34,017 nucleotides of DNA, from positions 1-34,017 of the forward strand of contig CABZDY010000006.1 in the NCBI GenBank assembly GCA_902524635.1, in the 5' to 3' direction. Position numbers and translations under genes: made by a program. Positions 25,195-32,665 of the stretch are shown one piece after another; the first letter of the stretch is position 1; every line of letters begins with the position of its first letter. The stretch is from an uncultured Pelagibacteraceae bacterium. GTDB taxonomy: Bacteria; Pseudomonadota; Alphaproteobacteria; Pelagibacterales; Pelagibacteraceae. Under the pieces are notes generated by a model. It did not search any database. It saw nothing but the letters and a program-made list of their open reading frames with translations, and was not told the DNA's origin.

Positions 25195-25322
25195 GCTATA
25201 TAAATCAATACTTATTTACAACTATATGTTGTGGTAAATTTAATTAGAGACACAAAAAAAAAGCTTGAATTATCAACGATTTTGTTAAGTATACAAATAT
25301 AACCTTTAAAACCGGAGCTAAA

Positions 25323-25598
25323 ATGAACAAAAAACAACTTATAGCAAAATTAGCAGGGTCATTAAATCAAAGTAAAGCTGATGCTGAGCGTACATTTGAT
25401 ACGATTACCAACACTATTTTGGACGCTTTAAAAGGCGACGATAATGTTAAAATTGCTGGTTTTGGAACATATAAAGTGGCTAAAAGAAAAGCCCGAATTG
25501 GTCGGAATCCAAGAACTGGAGAACAAATCCAAATCGCTGCTTCTCAAAAGGTAAAGTTTTTACCTGCAAAAGCGCTTAAAGAAGTTTTCAATAAATAA
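25323..25598 (+). CDS. hup: HU-family histone-like DNA-binding protein
   Basis: A 91-aa nucleoid protein matching HU throughout: the MNKKQLIAKLA start, the GFGTYKVAKRKARIGRNPRTGEQIQIAAS beta-arm region (residues 46-74) with the RNPRTGE tip that intercalates in DNA, and VKFLPAKALKEVFN at the end. HU bends and packages DNA without strong sequence preference. A GGAG ribosome site is found seven bases before the ATG. A possible promoter (TTGAAT at 25265, TATACA at 25290, spacing 19) can be read upstream. A strong terminator follows, so it is probably a single-gene unit. Confidence 0.97.
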   Translation: MNKKQLIAKLAGSLNQSKADAERTFDTITNTILDALKGDDNVKIAGFGTYKVAKRKARIGRNPRTGEQIQIAASQKVKFLPAKALKEVFNK

Positions 25599-25605
25599 AC
25601 TTTTT

Positions 25606-25652
25606 AAAACAGCCTTTATTAAAAAATAGAATATAATGAAGGCTGTTTTTTT
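25606..25652 (+). terminator. Intrinsic terminator after HU
   Basis: The arms AAAACAGCCTTTATT and AATGAAGGCTGTTTT pair along about 15 bases with one G-T pair and a 14-base loop, followed by a run of T to 25652. It starts a few bases after the HU stop. Confidence 0.9.
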
Positions 25653-25674
25653 ATACAAGCACACAGTGTACTAC

Positions 25675-25689
25675 ATGCAAATACTGCAT
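25675..25689. promoter_or_regulatory. Inverted repeat upstream of the ammonium transporter gene
   Basis: ATGCA and TGCAT are separated by five bases, about 76 bases before the amt start. A further short inverted pair ACAC-A-GTGT precedes it (25661-25669). A nitrogen-status regulator could bind here, but no known consensus is clearly matched. Confidence 0.3.
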
Positions 25690-25765
25690 ATCTCTTTTAA
25701 ATAACAATCAATAGTTTTTAGTTTTATTAAATTTATAACACACTCTTTAATTAAACGGAGGTGAA

Positions 25766-27067
25766 ATGGTTAAACTTTTAAAAAAACTGGCTGGTCCATT
25801 AGTAAGTTTATTTTTCTTACTAAATATGACCAGTGCGGGTTATGCTGAAACTACAGTTTCAGCTGAAGTTGGTTTCATATTCAATACATTTCTTTTCTTG
25901 GTTTGTGGTTTCTTAGTAATGTTTATGGCAGCAGGTTTTGCCATGCTCGAATCAGGGATGGTAACATCAAAAAGTGTATCAGTAATATGTGCCAAAAATA
26001 TCGGATTATTTTCAATAGCTGGAATTATGTTCTGGATGGTTGGATATAACCTAGCATACGGAATTCCAGAAGGTGGATACATTGGAAGCTTTACTCCATG
26101 GTCTGATGCAAGTTCAGTGGATACTGGATATGCAGATGGATCTGATTGGTATTTCCAAATGGTTTTCTGTGCAACGACAGTTTCAATTGTATCTGGAACA
26201 TTAGCTGAAAGAATTAAATTATGGCCGTTCTTTTTATTTGCGGCTATTCTATCAGGAATTATCTATCCAATCGTTATGGGTTGGCAGTGGGGAGGTGGCT
26301 GGTTAGCAGCTGCTGGTTTCTCCGACTTTGCTGGCTCTACACTTGTTCACTCAACTGGAGGTGCAGCAGCATTAGCTGGAGCAATTCTTTTAGGAGCTAG
26401 AACTGGTAGATTTGATAAATCTGGAGCAGCTAAACCTATGAAGCCATTTGCGGCGTCATCTGTACCATTAGTTACAGTTGGTGTATTTATTTTATGGCTA
26501 GGTTGGTTCGGATTTAATGGTGGATCACAATTAGCAATGGGAACATTTGATGATGCAGTAGCAGTATCAAATATTTTTATTAATACAAACTTAGCAGCCT
26601 GTGGTGGTGTATTAGCAGCTGGTGCAATAACAAGATTAATGTCGGGTAAAACTGATGTTATTCAAATGCTTAACGGAGCAATTGGTGGTCTTGTTGCAAT
26701 TACAGCTGAACCATTAATGCCTTCTCCGCTAGCAGCAATTCTTATAGGTGCGATCGGTGGAATAATAGTTGTCTTCGGAACTAAATTATTATTCTCACTA
26801 AAAATCGATGATGTAGTAGGTGCAGTACCTGCTCACTTGTTCGCTGGAATTTGGGGAACTTTAGCAGTTCCACTAACTAACGGTGATGCATCATTTGGAG
26901 CGCAGCTTCTAGGAGTAATTTCAATCAATGCATTTGTATTCGTAGTATCTCTAATAGTATGGGGAATTATGAAGAGTACAATGGGTATAAGATTGAGTAA
27001 AGAAGCTGAAAGACTTGGTACAGATGTTACAGAGTCTGGAGTAATCGCATACGCAATAAGAGACTAA
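25766..27067 (+). CDS. amt: Ammonium transporter (Amt family)
   Basis: Inner-membrane ammonium channel of 433 aa with a signal peptide (1-27, ending in GYA) and eleven helices. Family landmarks include the FMAAGFAMLESGMVTSKS segment (about 53-70), WQWGGGWLAAAGFSDFAGSTLVHSTGGAAALAGA with the first pore histidine, WLGWFGFNGGS, and VVGAVPAHLFAGIWGT with the second. A strong ribosome site GGAGG lies just before the ATG. No glnK is adjacent, unlike in many bacteria. A strong terminator follows. Ammonium uptake is a main nitrogen source for such cells, and ammonium is also released by the nearby alanine dehydrogenase. Confidence 0.96.
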   Translation: MVKLLKKLAGPLVSLFFLLNMTSAGYAETTVSAEVGFIFNTFLFLVCGFLVMFMAAGFAMLESGMVTSKSVSVICAKNIGLFSIAGIMFWMVGYNLAYGIPEGGYIGSFTPWSDASSVDTGYADGSDWYFQMVFCATTVSIVSGTLAERIKLWPFFLFAAILSGIIYPIVMGWQWGGGWLAAAGFSDFAGSTLVHSTGGAAALAGAILLGARTGRFDKSGAAKPMKPFAASSVPLVTVGVFILWLGWFGFNGGSQLAMGTFDDAVAVSNIFINTNLAACGGVLAAGAITRLMSGKTDVIQMLNGAIGGLVAITAEPLMPSPLAAILIGAIGGIIVVFGTKLLFSLKIDDVVGAVPAHLFAGIWGTLAVPLTNGDASFGAQLLGVISINAFVFVVSLIVWGIMKSTMGIRLSKEAERLGTDVTESGVIAYAIRD

Positions 27068-27096
27068 AGAATAACTATCTCTCTCTCTATAGTTGA

Positions 27097-27127
27097 TAAA
27101 AGGCCCCTTAACTGGGGCCTTTTTTTT
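27097..27127 (+). terminator. Strong terminator after amt, probably bidirectional
   Basis: AAAAGGCCCC and GGGGCCTTTT pair perfectly around a six-base loop and are followed by a T run to 27127. The run touches the stop codon of the convergent peroxiredoxin gene. On the minus strand the four T that follow make it a weaker terminator for that gene as well. Confidence 0.93.
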
Positions 27128-27569
27128 AGTAATTTTTTATGAAATCTAAAACTTCTGCAGCATGACCCGCTGCCTTAACGTTTCGCCATTCCTTAATAAT
27201 TTTATTTTTCTCAATAATAAAAGTGCTTCTTACTGTACCCATAAATTCTCGACCCATAAATTTCTTTTTGGCCCAAGCTTTGTAAGCTTTTAAAGAAGTT
27301 TTATCCTCGTCTGCTAATAGTTCGAATTTCAAGTTAAGTTTTTTACTCCATTTTTCATGACTTTCTAAACTATCTTTTGATATTCCAAAAATTGTGCATC
27401 CAAGTTTCTCAAATTTACTTAAAAGTTTATTAAAATCATTTGTTTCAATTGTACATCCACTTGTATTATCTTTCGGATAGAAATAGATGATGATAAATTT
27501 GGATTTTACTTTACTTAACTCAACAGTTTTACCTGAGGTAGATGATAATTTAAAATTTGGAGCTTTCAT
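27126..27569 (-). CDS. bcp: Peroxiredoxin, BCP/PrxQ type, without the usual resolving cysteine
   Basis: Thiol peroxidase of 147 aa that reduces hydroperoxides. The peroxidatic cysteine is C39 in YPKDNTSGCTIET, with the family FYPKDNTSGCT pattern. In two-cysteine BCP proteins a second Cys sits five residues on; here that place is Asn44. The only other Cys is C58. It may therefore work as a one-Cys enzyme or use C58. An arginine in TVRSTFII (about residue 114) is the conserved active-site arginine. It is convergent with amt, with which it shares a terminator, and divergent from the rhodanese gene. Confidence 0.93.
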   Translation of the reverse strand: MKAPNFKLSSTSGKTVELSKVKSKFIIIYFYPKDNTSGCTIETNDFNKLLSKFEKLGCTIFGISKDSLESHEKWSKKLNLKFELLADEDKTSLKAYKAWAKKKFMGREFMGTVRSTFIIEKNKIIKEWRNVKAAGHAAEVLDFIKNY

Positions 27570-27627
27570 TTAATAACCTTTGTTTAATTTATATAGTAAT
27601 ATTTTTAATTTAGTGTAATAAACATTT

Positions 27628-28014
27628 ATGACAATTAAATCAGCATCAACTTTAGTCGCAGAAGCTTTAAAGGAAATTAAAACAATATCACCTGAGGAAG
27701 CTCTAGAAAAATTAAATAATGATACATGTAACCTTATCGATATCAGGGATGTAAGAGAATTAGAAAGATTAGGAAGAATAGAAAAGTCGTCTCACATACC
27801 AAGAGGAATGTTGGAATTTTGGATGGATCCAGATAGTCAATATTTTAAAGATGGTAAAATCGATATGAATAAGGAAATGGTTCTTTTTTGTGCTGGCGGT
27901 CTAAGATCAGCATTAGCAACAAAAACTTTACAAAGTATGGGTTTTAAAAATATTTGCCATGTAGATGGCGGTTTTGGATCAATGCAAAATTCAGGTTTTA
28001 AAGTAGTAAAGTAA
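27628..28014 (+). CDS. Rhodanese-domain protein
   Basis: A single-domain rhodanese of 128 aa. Family signs are LIDIRDVRELERLGRI (about 36-51), SHIPRGMLEF, and the active loop CAGGLRSAL with catalytic C88. The C-terminal HVDGGFGSMQNSGF corresponds to the GG..W..AG pattern. Such proteins move sulfane sulfur, for example from thiosulfate to cyanide or to protein acceptors. No signal peptide is seen. The neighbours (peroxiredoxin and an ABA4-like membrane protein) do not fix a role. Sulfur handling would fit a cell that uses reduced organic sulfur. Confidence 0.92.
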   Translation: MTIKSASTLVAEALKEIKTISPEEALEKLNNDTCNLIDIRDVRELERLGRIEKSSHIPRGMLEFWMDPDSQYFKDGKIDMNKEMVLFCAGGLRSALATKTLQSMGFKNICHVDGGFGSMQNSGFKVVK

Positions 28015-28022
28015 TTTAGCTC

Positions 28023-28496
28023 TTAATCTAACAAATTAATTCTTTTAGCGTAGAACATTCTTATTATCCAATAAATAACTAAACCTAAGGGACCGATAAA
28101 ATAAGTTATTATTATTGGAATGAAGACTATATATCTAGACATATATAATTTGTGACTATCTTTCATGATCCAAGCTCCACAAAATAAATTAATTGCTAAA
28201 AAATGTGTCCAAAACATAATCAGAAAAGCTTCAGCTTCAAAAAGATTTCTCAAGTCATACAGACCAAGGTATAACGTAAAATTATAATCAAAATCATATC
28301 CAGAAATGTAGAAATAATAACCTAGATAAACATAGACAGCTGTTAAAATTAAAAAAGGAAACACAGAAGTAACCAATAATCCACAAATTTTTGACTGTGG
28401 AAAAATAATCAGTATTAACCAGAAAGGTATTACACCTATATTTAACCACAAATAAATCATCTCTATAGTGAAAAAAGCTGCTATTTGTTCAATCAT
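28023..28496 (-). CDS. ABA4-like family membrane protein (DUF4281)
   Basis: A 157-aa integral membrane protein with four hydrophobic helices. The stretch FWTHFLAINLFCGAWIMKDSHK followed by YFIGPLGLVIYWIIR fits the ABA4-like family, named after a plant protein needed for neoxanthin formation, and found in many bacteria with unknown role. No carotenoid gene is nearby in the window. It is convergent with the rhodanese gene (eight-base gap) and divergent from recX. The family call is made from remembered motifs and is reasonably but not fully secure. Confidence 0.72.
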   Translation of the reverse strand: MIEQIAAFFTIEMIYLWLNIGVIPFWLILIIFPQSKICGLLVTSVFPFLILTAVYVYLGYYFYISGYDFDYNFTLYLGLYDLRNLFEAEAFLIMFWTHFLAINLFCGAWIMKDSHKLYMSRYIVFIPIIITYFIGPLGLVIYWIIRMFYAKRINLLD

Positions 28497-28525
28497 AATA
28501 TTTTTATATTATATTAAATAAAATA

Positions 28526-29089
28526 ATGATTCCCATAAAAAATAAAAAAAAGACATTAGAAGTAACCGTGGATGAGATGACTAATTTTGCACTTAATTAT
28601 GTAGAAAAATTTGCACCTTCTAAACAACAGTTAAGAACATATCTACTAAAAAAATATTTAACATCAAGAACACCGAATATAAAAAAAAATGATGTTTCTA
28701 ATCTCATAGATATTGTTCTTGAGGATTTAGAGAAATCAAAGTTTATAAACGATAAATTTTATTCAGAGTCAAAAGCAAAAAGTTTAATTCAAAGAGGATC
28801 ATCCATAAATAAAATAAGAAATTACTTAATGAATAAAGGTGTAGGTGAAAAATATATTAAAAATACAATTGAACAAATAAAAGATAAGAATGAAGATCAG
28901 GATTTTTTTTCAGCCATAAAAATTTGTAAAAAGAAAAGAATTGGACCATCAAGGCAAGAGGATAATCGACCTTTGTTTTATAAAAAGGATATAGGAGTAT
29001 TAGCTCGTTCAGGTTTTGATTTTGAAGTTTCAAGAAGAGTTATGGATCTTGAAAAAGATGAATATTTGAAAATAATTAATCTTCTTTAG
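28526..29089 (+). CDS. recX: RecX-type regulator of RecA
   Basis: A 187-aa helical protein with the RecX pattern of three-helix repeats: a first unit with ALNYVEKFAPSKQQLRTYLLKKY, a second with LEDLEKSKFINDKFYSESKAKSLIQRGSSINKIRNYLMNKGV, and a third ending in LARSGFDFEVSRRVMDLE. RecX binds RecA filaments and limits recombination and the SOS response. No recA lies in the window. Its last 14 bases overlap the 3' end of a small minus-strand membrane-protein gene. Confidence 0.9.
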   Translation: MIPIKNKKKTLEVTVDEMTNFALNYVEKFAPSKQQLRTYLLKKYLTSRTPNIKKNDVSNLIDIVLEDLEKSKFINDKFYSESKAKSLIQRGSSINKIRNYLMNKGVGEKYIKNTIEQIKDKNEDQDFFSAIKICKKKRIGPSRQEDNRPLFYKKDIGVLARSGFDFEVSRRVMDLEKDEYLKIINLL

Positions 29090-29222
29090 TTTTTTTATTT
29101 TTTTCTTCCAAATAATATTGAATTTTATTTCTTATATAGTTTTTAACCATCACAAATACAATTAAACCAAATATTGATACAGATATAATTATAATTAAAA
29201 TTATTCTTAATTGATCGCTCAT
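29076..29222 (-). CDS. Small single-helix membrane protein (48 aa), coupled to cysQ
   Basis: This short frame is easily missed. Its ATG shares one base with the stop of the preceding cysQ-like gene (TAATG), the usual sign of translational coupling. The product of 48 residues has a short polar start, a hydrophobic helix at about 7-27 rich in Ile, and a charged tail (NYIRNKIQYY then EEKNKKTKED). It should be an inner-membrane protein with its basic tail in the cytoplasm. No family is recognised. The 3' end overlaps recX on the other strand by 14 bases. Confidence 0.68.
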   Translation of the reverse strand: MSDQLRIILIIIISVSIFGLIVFVMVKNYIRNKIQYYLEEKNKKTKED

Positions 29223-29998
29223 TATAAGTTTTTACCTCTCTTTAAAATTATACTTGGATTTTTAAAATCTTTTTTACCATACATAATTTCATTGCCATTA
29301 AAATCTGTTACTATTCCACCTGCGTTTTCAAGAATAGCATGCCCTGCAGCTATATCCCATTCGCAAGCTCTTGGCTCAGCAACATATCCATCAAACTCTC
29401 CTGTAGCTATTACACAAAATTTAAGAGAGCTTTTCATTCGTACGTGCTGTGTAACTCCTAAATCTTTATGTATTTTTTCAATTTCAGGTTTAAGTTTATT
29501 TGAATATGAAACTACTTTTATTGAACCTTTAGGGGTAATTTTCTTACAGTCTAACTTTATAGTTTTGTTTGAAGTAAATTCATATGATTGATTTTTTCCA
29601 AAACTATAAAACATCCTTTTTTTTGCAGGTACATTAATTAAACCGGCAATAGCTTTTCCATTTAATATTAATCCAGCATTAATAGTGAATTCCTCGCCAT
29701 CATTTATATAGTCGTATGTTCCGTCAATTGGATCAACTAGCCAGAAGTTTTTTAAATTATTTTTAGATTTATTGTGCGAAGTTTCCTCAGAAACAATGGG
29801 TATATCTGGCGTCAACTCTAGTAATTTTTTTGTGATAATTTTATTTACCTCAAGATCACCATTGCTGACAGGTGTATTGTCCGATTTGATTTCCTTATTT
29901 AAACCCTCATTTCTTAGTTTGATTGAAACTTCTCCAGCTTCTAAAAAAGTATCTATTAGACTTTCCACAACATTTTTTATTTTATAATCATCAATCAT
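29222..29998 (-). CDS. cysQ: 3'(2'),5'-bisphosphate nucleotidase / inositol monophosphatase family (CysQ-like)
   Basis: Metal-dependent phosphatase of 258 aa. The metal-binding motifs are SEE (IVSEETSHN), DPIDGTYDYI and, near the C-terminus, CEWDIAAGHAILENAGG. The spacing fits CysQ, which recycles adenosine bisphosphate (PAP) formed in sulfur and acyl-carrier metabolism. The ATG at 29998 overlaps the end of the DUF3553 gene by eight bases, so it is preferred to a TTG at 30019 inside that gene. It is the middle gene of a three-gene coupled unit. An inositol-phosphatase activity cannot be excluded. Confidence 0.92.
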   Translation of the reverse strand: MIDDYKIKNVVESLIDTFLEAGEVSIKLRNEGLNKEIKSDNTPVSNGDLEVNKIITKKLLELTPDIPIVSEETSHNKSKNNLKNFWLVDPIDGTYDYINDGEEFTINAGLILNGKAIAGLINVPAKKRMFYSFGKNQSYEFTSNKTIKLDCKKITPKGSIKVVSYSNKLKPEIEKIHKDLGVTQHVRMKSSLKFCVIATGEFDGYVAEPRACEWDIAAGHAILENAGGIVTDFNGNEIMYGKKDFKNPSIILKRGKNL

Positions 29999-30164
29999 TA
30001 CTAATTCTTTCAAGCTCAATATTATTTGCGTTTATTACTTTTTTTCCAACATTTTCAAAGTTCACAGTAACTTTATCTTTAATTATTGACTGTACTTGAC
30101 CAATTCCCCAACTTTTATTTGCTGGATTAATAACTTTGTCACCTGGCTCAAAATCTAAAATCAT
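29991..30164 (-). CDS. DUF3553-family small protein (57 aa)
   Basis: A small frame with ATG at 30164. Its product matches the DUF3553 pattern common in alphaproteobacteria: an EPGDKV start, the WGIGQVQSI segment at about residues 19-27 and [14 protein letters not shown] at about 31-44. It looks like a small beta-barrel resembling the CarD/SH3-type folds, and its role is unknown. Its last eight bases overlap the cysQ start (ATGATTGA), suggesting coupled translation. It is divergent from mnmA with only about 40 bases between them. Confidence 0.82.
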   Translation of the reverse strand: MILDFEPGDKVINPANKSWGIGQVQSIIKDKVTVNFENVGKKVINANNIELERISND

Positions 30165-30205
30165 TTAATTTAACTTATAATAGAAATAAGTATAAATACC
30201 ATCAA

Positions 30206-31324
30206 ATGAATTTACAAACTAACTCATTAGGATTTAATAAAAAACCATCAGAAACTACTGTGGTAGTTGCTATGTCAGGTGGTGTTGACTCGTCTACAGT
30301 GGCAGGAATGATGAAACAAGAAGGCTATAAAGTTATTGGAATTACCTTGAAACTTTATAACGATGGTAAAGAAGTTGCCGCTTCAAAACAATGTTGTTCA
30401 GGTCAAGATATAATGGATGCAAAAAGAGTTGCACACAAATTAGATATTGAGCATAAGATTTTATATTATCAAGATAAGTTTAAACAAGGTGTTATTGATA
30501 ATTTTGTAGACAGTTATCTAAAGGGTGAAACACCAATACCATGCGTACAATGTAATCAGACAGTTAAATTCAAAGATTTGTTTGAATTTTCAAAAGATTT
30601 AAATGCTGATGCGTTAATCACAGGTCATTATGTAAAAAGTTTAACGCAAGATAACTTAACTAATATGTATCAAGCAATTGATGAAAATCGAGATCAAAGT
30701 TATTTTTTATTTAATACAACAAGAGAACAATTAAATTATATAAGATTTCCATTAGGTAGCTTACTTAAAGACAAAACAAGAGAAATAGCTAAAAACTTGA
30801 ATTTAAATGTTGCAGATAAGCCGGATAGCCAAGATATTTGTTTTGTTCCAAATGGTGATTATGCATCGGTAATTAAAAAGTTTAAACCAGAGTCATACAA
30901 AAAAGGAAATATAAAAAATTTGGATGGTAAAGTTGTGGGAGTGCATGACGGTATAGTTAATTTTACTATTGGACAAAGAAAAGGTATTAAAGTTTCAAAC
31001 GAAGAACCATTTTATGTAATAAAAATTGATGCTAATAAAAATGAAATATTTATTGGTCCGAAAGAAGAATTATCAAAAACAAGTATTAATTTAAGAGATT
31101 TAAATTTATTAGCTGAAAGAGAAGAGTTTAGTGAGAATATTTTAGTAAAAGTTAGGTCGACTGGAAAACTTTTGGATGCAAAAATACATATTCAAAATGA
31201 AAATTCTGCAAATGTTGACCTATTAAATCCTGAATACGGTATTTCACCTGGTCAAGCTTGTGTCTTTTACAAGAAAGACCAATTTGGTCATAAAGTTTTA
31301 GGTGGTGGTTGGATTAAAGATTAA
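30206..31324 (+). CDS. mnmA: tRNA-specific 2-thiouridylase MnmA
   Basis: Enzyme of 372 aa that puts sulfur on U34 of tRNAs for Lys, Glu and Gln. The PP-loop SGGVDSS is at 24-30. The nucleophilic cysteine is C116 in [10 protein letters not shown], and the second catalytic cysteine is C212 in [13 protein letters not shown] at about 139-142 and a [11 protein letters not shown] segment further on are also typical. It has a slightly extended N-terminus of about 18 residues before the first strand. It is a single gene flanked by the divergent DUF3553 unit and an unclear minus-strand frame. Confidence 0.97.
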   Translation: MNLQTNSLGFNKKPSETTVVVAMSGGVDSSTVAGMMKQEGYKVIGITLKLYNDGKEVAASKQCCSGQDIMDAKRVAHKLDIEHKILYYQDKFKQGVIDNFVDSYLKGETPIPCVQCNQTVKFKDLFEFSKDLNADALITGHYVKSLTQDNLTNMYQAIDENRDQSYFLFNTTREQLNYIRFPLGSLLKDKTREIAKNLNLNVADKPDSQDICFVPNGDYASVIKKFKPESYKKGNIKNLDGKVVGVHDGIVNFTIGQRKGIKVSNEEPFYVIKIDANKNEIFIGPKEELSKTSINLRDLNLLAEREEFSENILVKVRSTGKLLDAKIHIQNENSANVDLLNPEYGISPGQACVFYKKDQFGHKVLGGGWIKD

Positions 31325-31443
31325 AAATTTCTATTTCTTTTTATTTTTTTTTCTAGCTCTTCTCTTTTTTGAGCCCATTTTTCTTCGGCCTCTGTGCTTT
31401 TTTGGGTATCCCATAATCTCCTTAGTTTTACTATTTTATTGAC
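31321..31443 (-). pseudogene. Possible small gene without a normal start codon, or a 27-aa basic peptide in another frame
   Basis: Two overlapping minus-strand readings compete. Frame one is open from 31443 to a stop at 31321-31323 and encodes a protein-like amphipathic piece (LRRLWDTQK then EAEEKWAQKREELEKKI), but it has no ATG, GTG or TTG. Frame two starts with ATG at 31414 behind a good AAGGAG site and gives a 27-aa peptide that is mostly Lys and Arg, stopping at 31331. The first looks more like a protein that has lost its start; the second has the better signals. Neither can be confirmed here. Confidence 0.35.
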
Positions 31444-31489
31444 TTATTTGGTGGATATAGCATTGTCCTAACTACATATCAAATTTTTT

Positions 31490-32665
31490 ATGGACTATTC
31501 CTTTAAAACTTTTTTAAAGCATACTGCTAAAGATTTTCATAACCAATCAGTAAATCCACCAGTTGTGAGGGCATCCACTATAATTTTTAAATCTATGCAA
31601 GATTTAAGAAGAACTCAAAGAATGGCTTTAAAGAAACCATTAGGAGGACATCATGACTATGGCAGAAAAGGTACATCAACAACTTTCATATTACAAAAAA
31701 TACTCACAAAACTAGAAGAGTCTTACAATGTATTCTTGACACCAACTGGATTTGGTTCTGTTTTTCTTTCTATCTTTAGCGTGACTAGACCAGGAGATGA
31801 GATATTAATCTCAGATCCATTATACAATCCAACCAGAAATTTAAGCAAAAACTATCTTAAAGAGTTTGGTATCAAAACAAAATTTTATAACCCACATGAC
31901 TTAAAGTCACTAGAAAAAAGTGTAACAAAAAAAACAAAATTAATTTATGTTGAGTGCCCAGGCAGTAATACTTTTGAGTTTCAGGATCTTTCTAAGATTA
32001 TTTCTATTGCAAAAAAAAATAATATATTTACAGCAATTGATAACACATGGGCCACTCCTTACTTTTTAAAACCTATCAAATTAGGATTCGACATGTCTAT
32101 TGTATCAGCAACAAAATATTATTCAGGCCATTCTGATGTAATGGGTGGTAGCTTAGCAGTTAATAAAAAAGCTTATAAACACGTAAAAAAAGCAGATGAT
32201 ATTTTAGGATTGAGACTTGGACCAGATGATGCTTACTTAATAACAAGAGGTTTGAGAACTTTGGATATAAGATTAGATAAACATGAGTCTAATGCTAAAA
32301 AAGTTTGCGAGTTCCTTTCAAAAAGTAAAAAAGTAAAACTTTTATACCCTTATAAGAAGAGTTCATTTAATTTTAAAATGTGGAAAAAATATTATTCAGG
32401 GTCTTCAGGTCTTATGGGTTTAATCATAAAATCAAAAAGTAGAAAATCAGTTTTAAAATTTGTAAATTCGTTAAAATTGTTTGGTCATGGATATAGTTGG
32501 GGAGGCTTTGAAAGTTTAGCATTGCTGCAAAGTGATATTGAGATGGGAGATAGAAAATTCCTTAATTTAAACAAAAATGAACACTTAGTAAGATTACATA
32601 TAGGACTAGAAGACCCAAAAGATTTAATTGCAGATATTAGAAAAAGCCTTATGCTCGTTAAATGA
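31490..32665 (+). CDS. metC: Cystathionine beta-lyase-like PLP enzyme (MetC type)
   Basis: Cys/Met-metabolism PLP enzyme of 391 aa. HDYGRKGTSTT (55-65) carries the phosphate- and substrate-binding Tyr57 and Arg59, D184 in IDNTWATPY holds the PLP ring, and K209 in SATKYYSGHSDVMGG is the Schiff-base lysine. GYSWGGFESL near the C-terminus is typical of MetC. The enzyme splits cystathionine into homocysteine, pyruvate and ammonia, and MetC-like proteins also act as cysteine desulfhydrases. The stop overlaps the start of the MFS gene (ATGA), so the two are likely co-expressed. Confidence 0.9.
   Translation: MDYSFKTFLKHTAKDFHNQSVNPPVVRASTIIFKSMQDLRRTQRMALKKPLGGHHDYGRKGTSTTFILQKILTKLEESYNVFLTPTGFGSVFLSIFSVTRPGDEILISDPLYNPTRNLSKNYLKEFGIKTKFYNPHDLKSLEKSVTKKTKLIYVECPGSNTFEFQDLSKIISIAKKNNIFTAIDNTWATPYFLKPIKLGFDMSIVSATKYYSGHSDVMGGSLAVNKKAYKHVKKADDILGLRLGPDDAYLITRGLRTLDIRLDKHESNAKKVCEFLSKSKKVKLLYPYKKSSFNFKMWKKYYSGSSGLMGLIIKSKSRKSVLKFVNSLKLFGHGYSWGGFESLALLQSDIEMGDRKFLNLNKNEHLVRLHIGLEDPKDLIADIRKSLMLVK

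Noticed and set aside
29211..29591. A 126-codon plus-strand frame opposite cysQ
   Set aside because: It is antisense to a gene with all metal-binding motifs and has no recognisable features.
31371..31382. GAGCCCATTTTT near the end of mnmA, similar to the start of the operator motif
   Set aside because: It matches only the first half and is explained by the local minus-strand frames.
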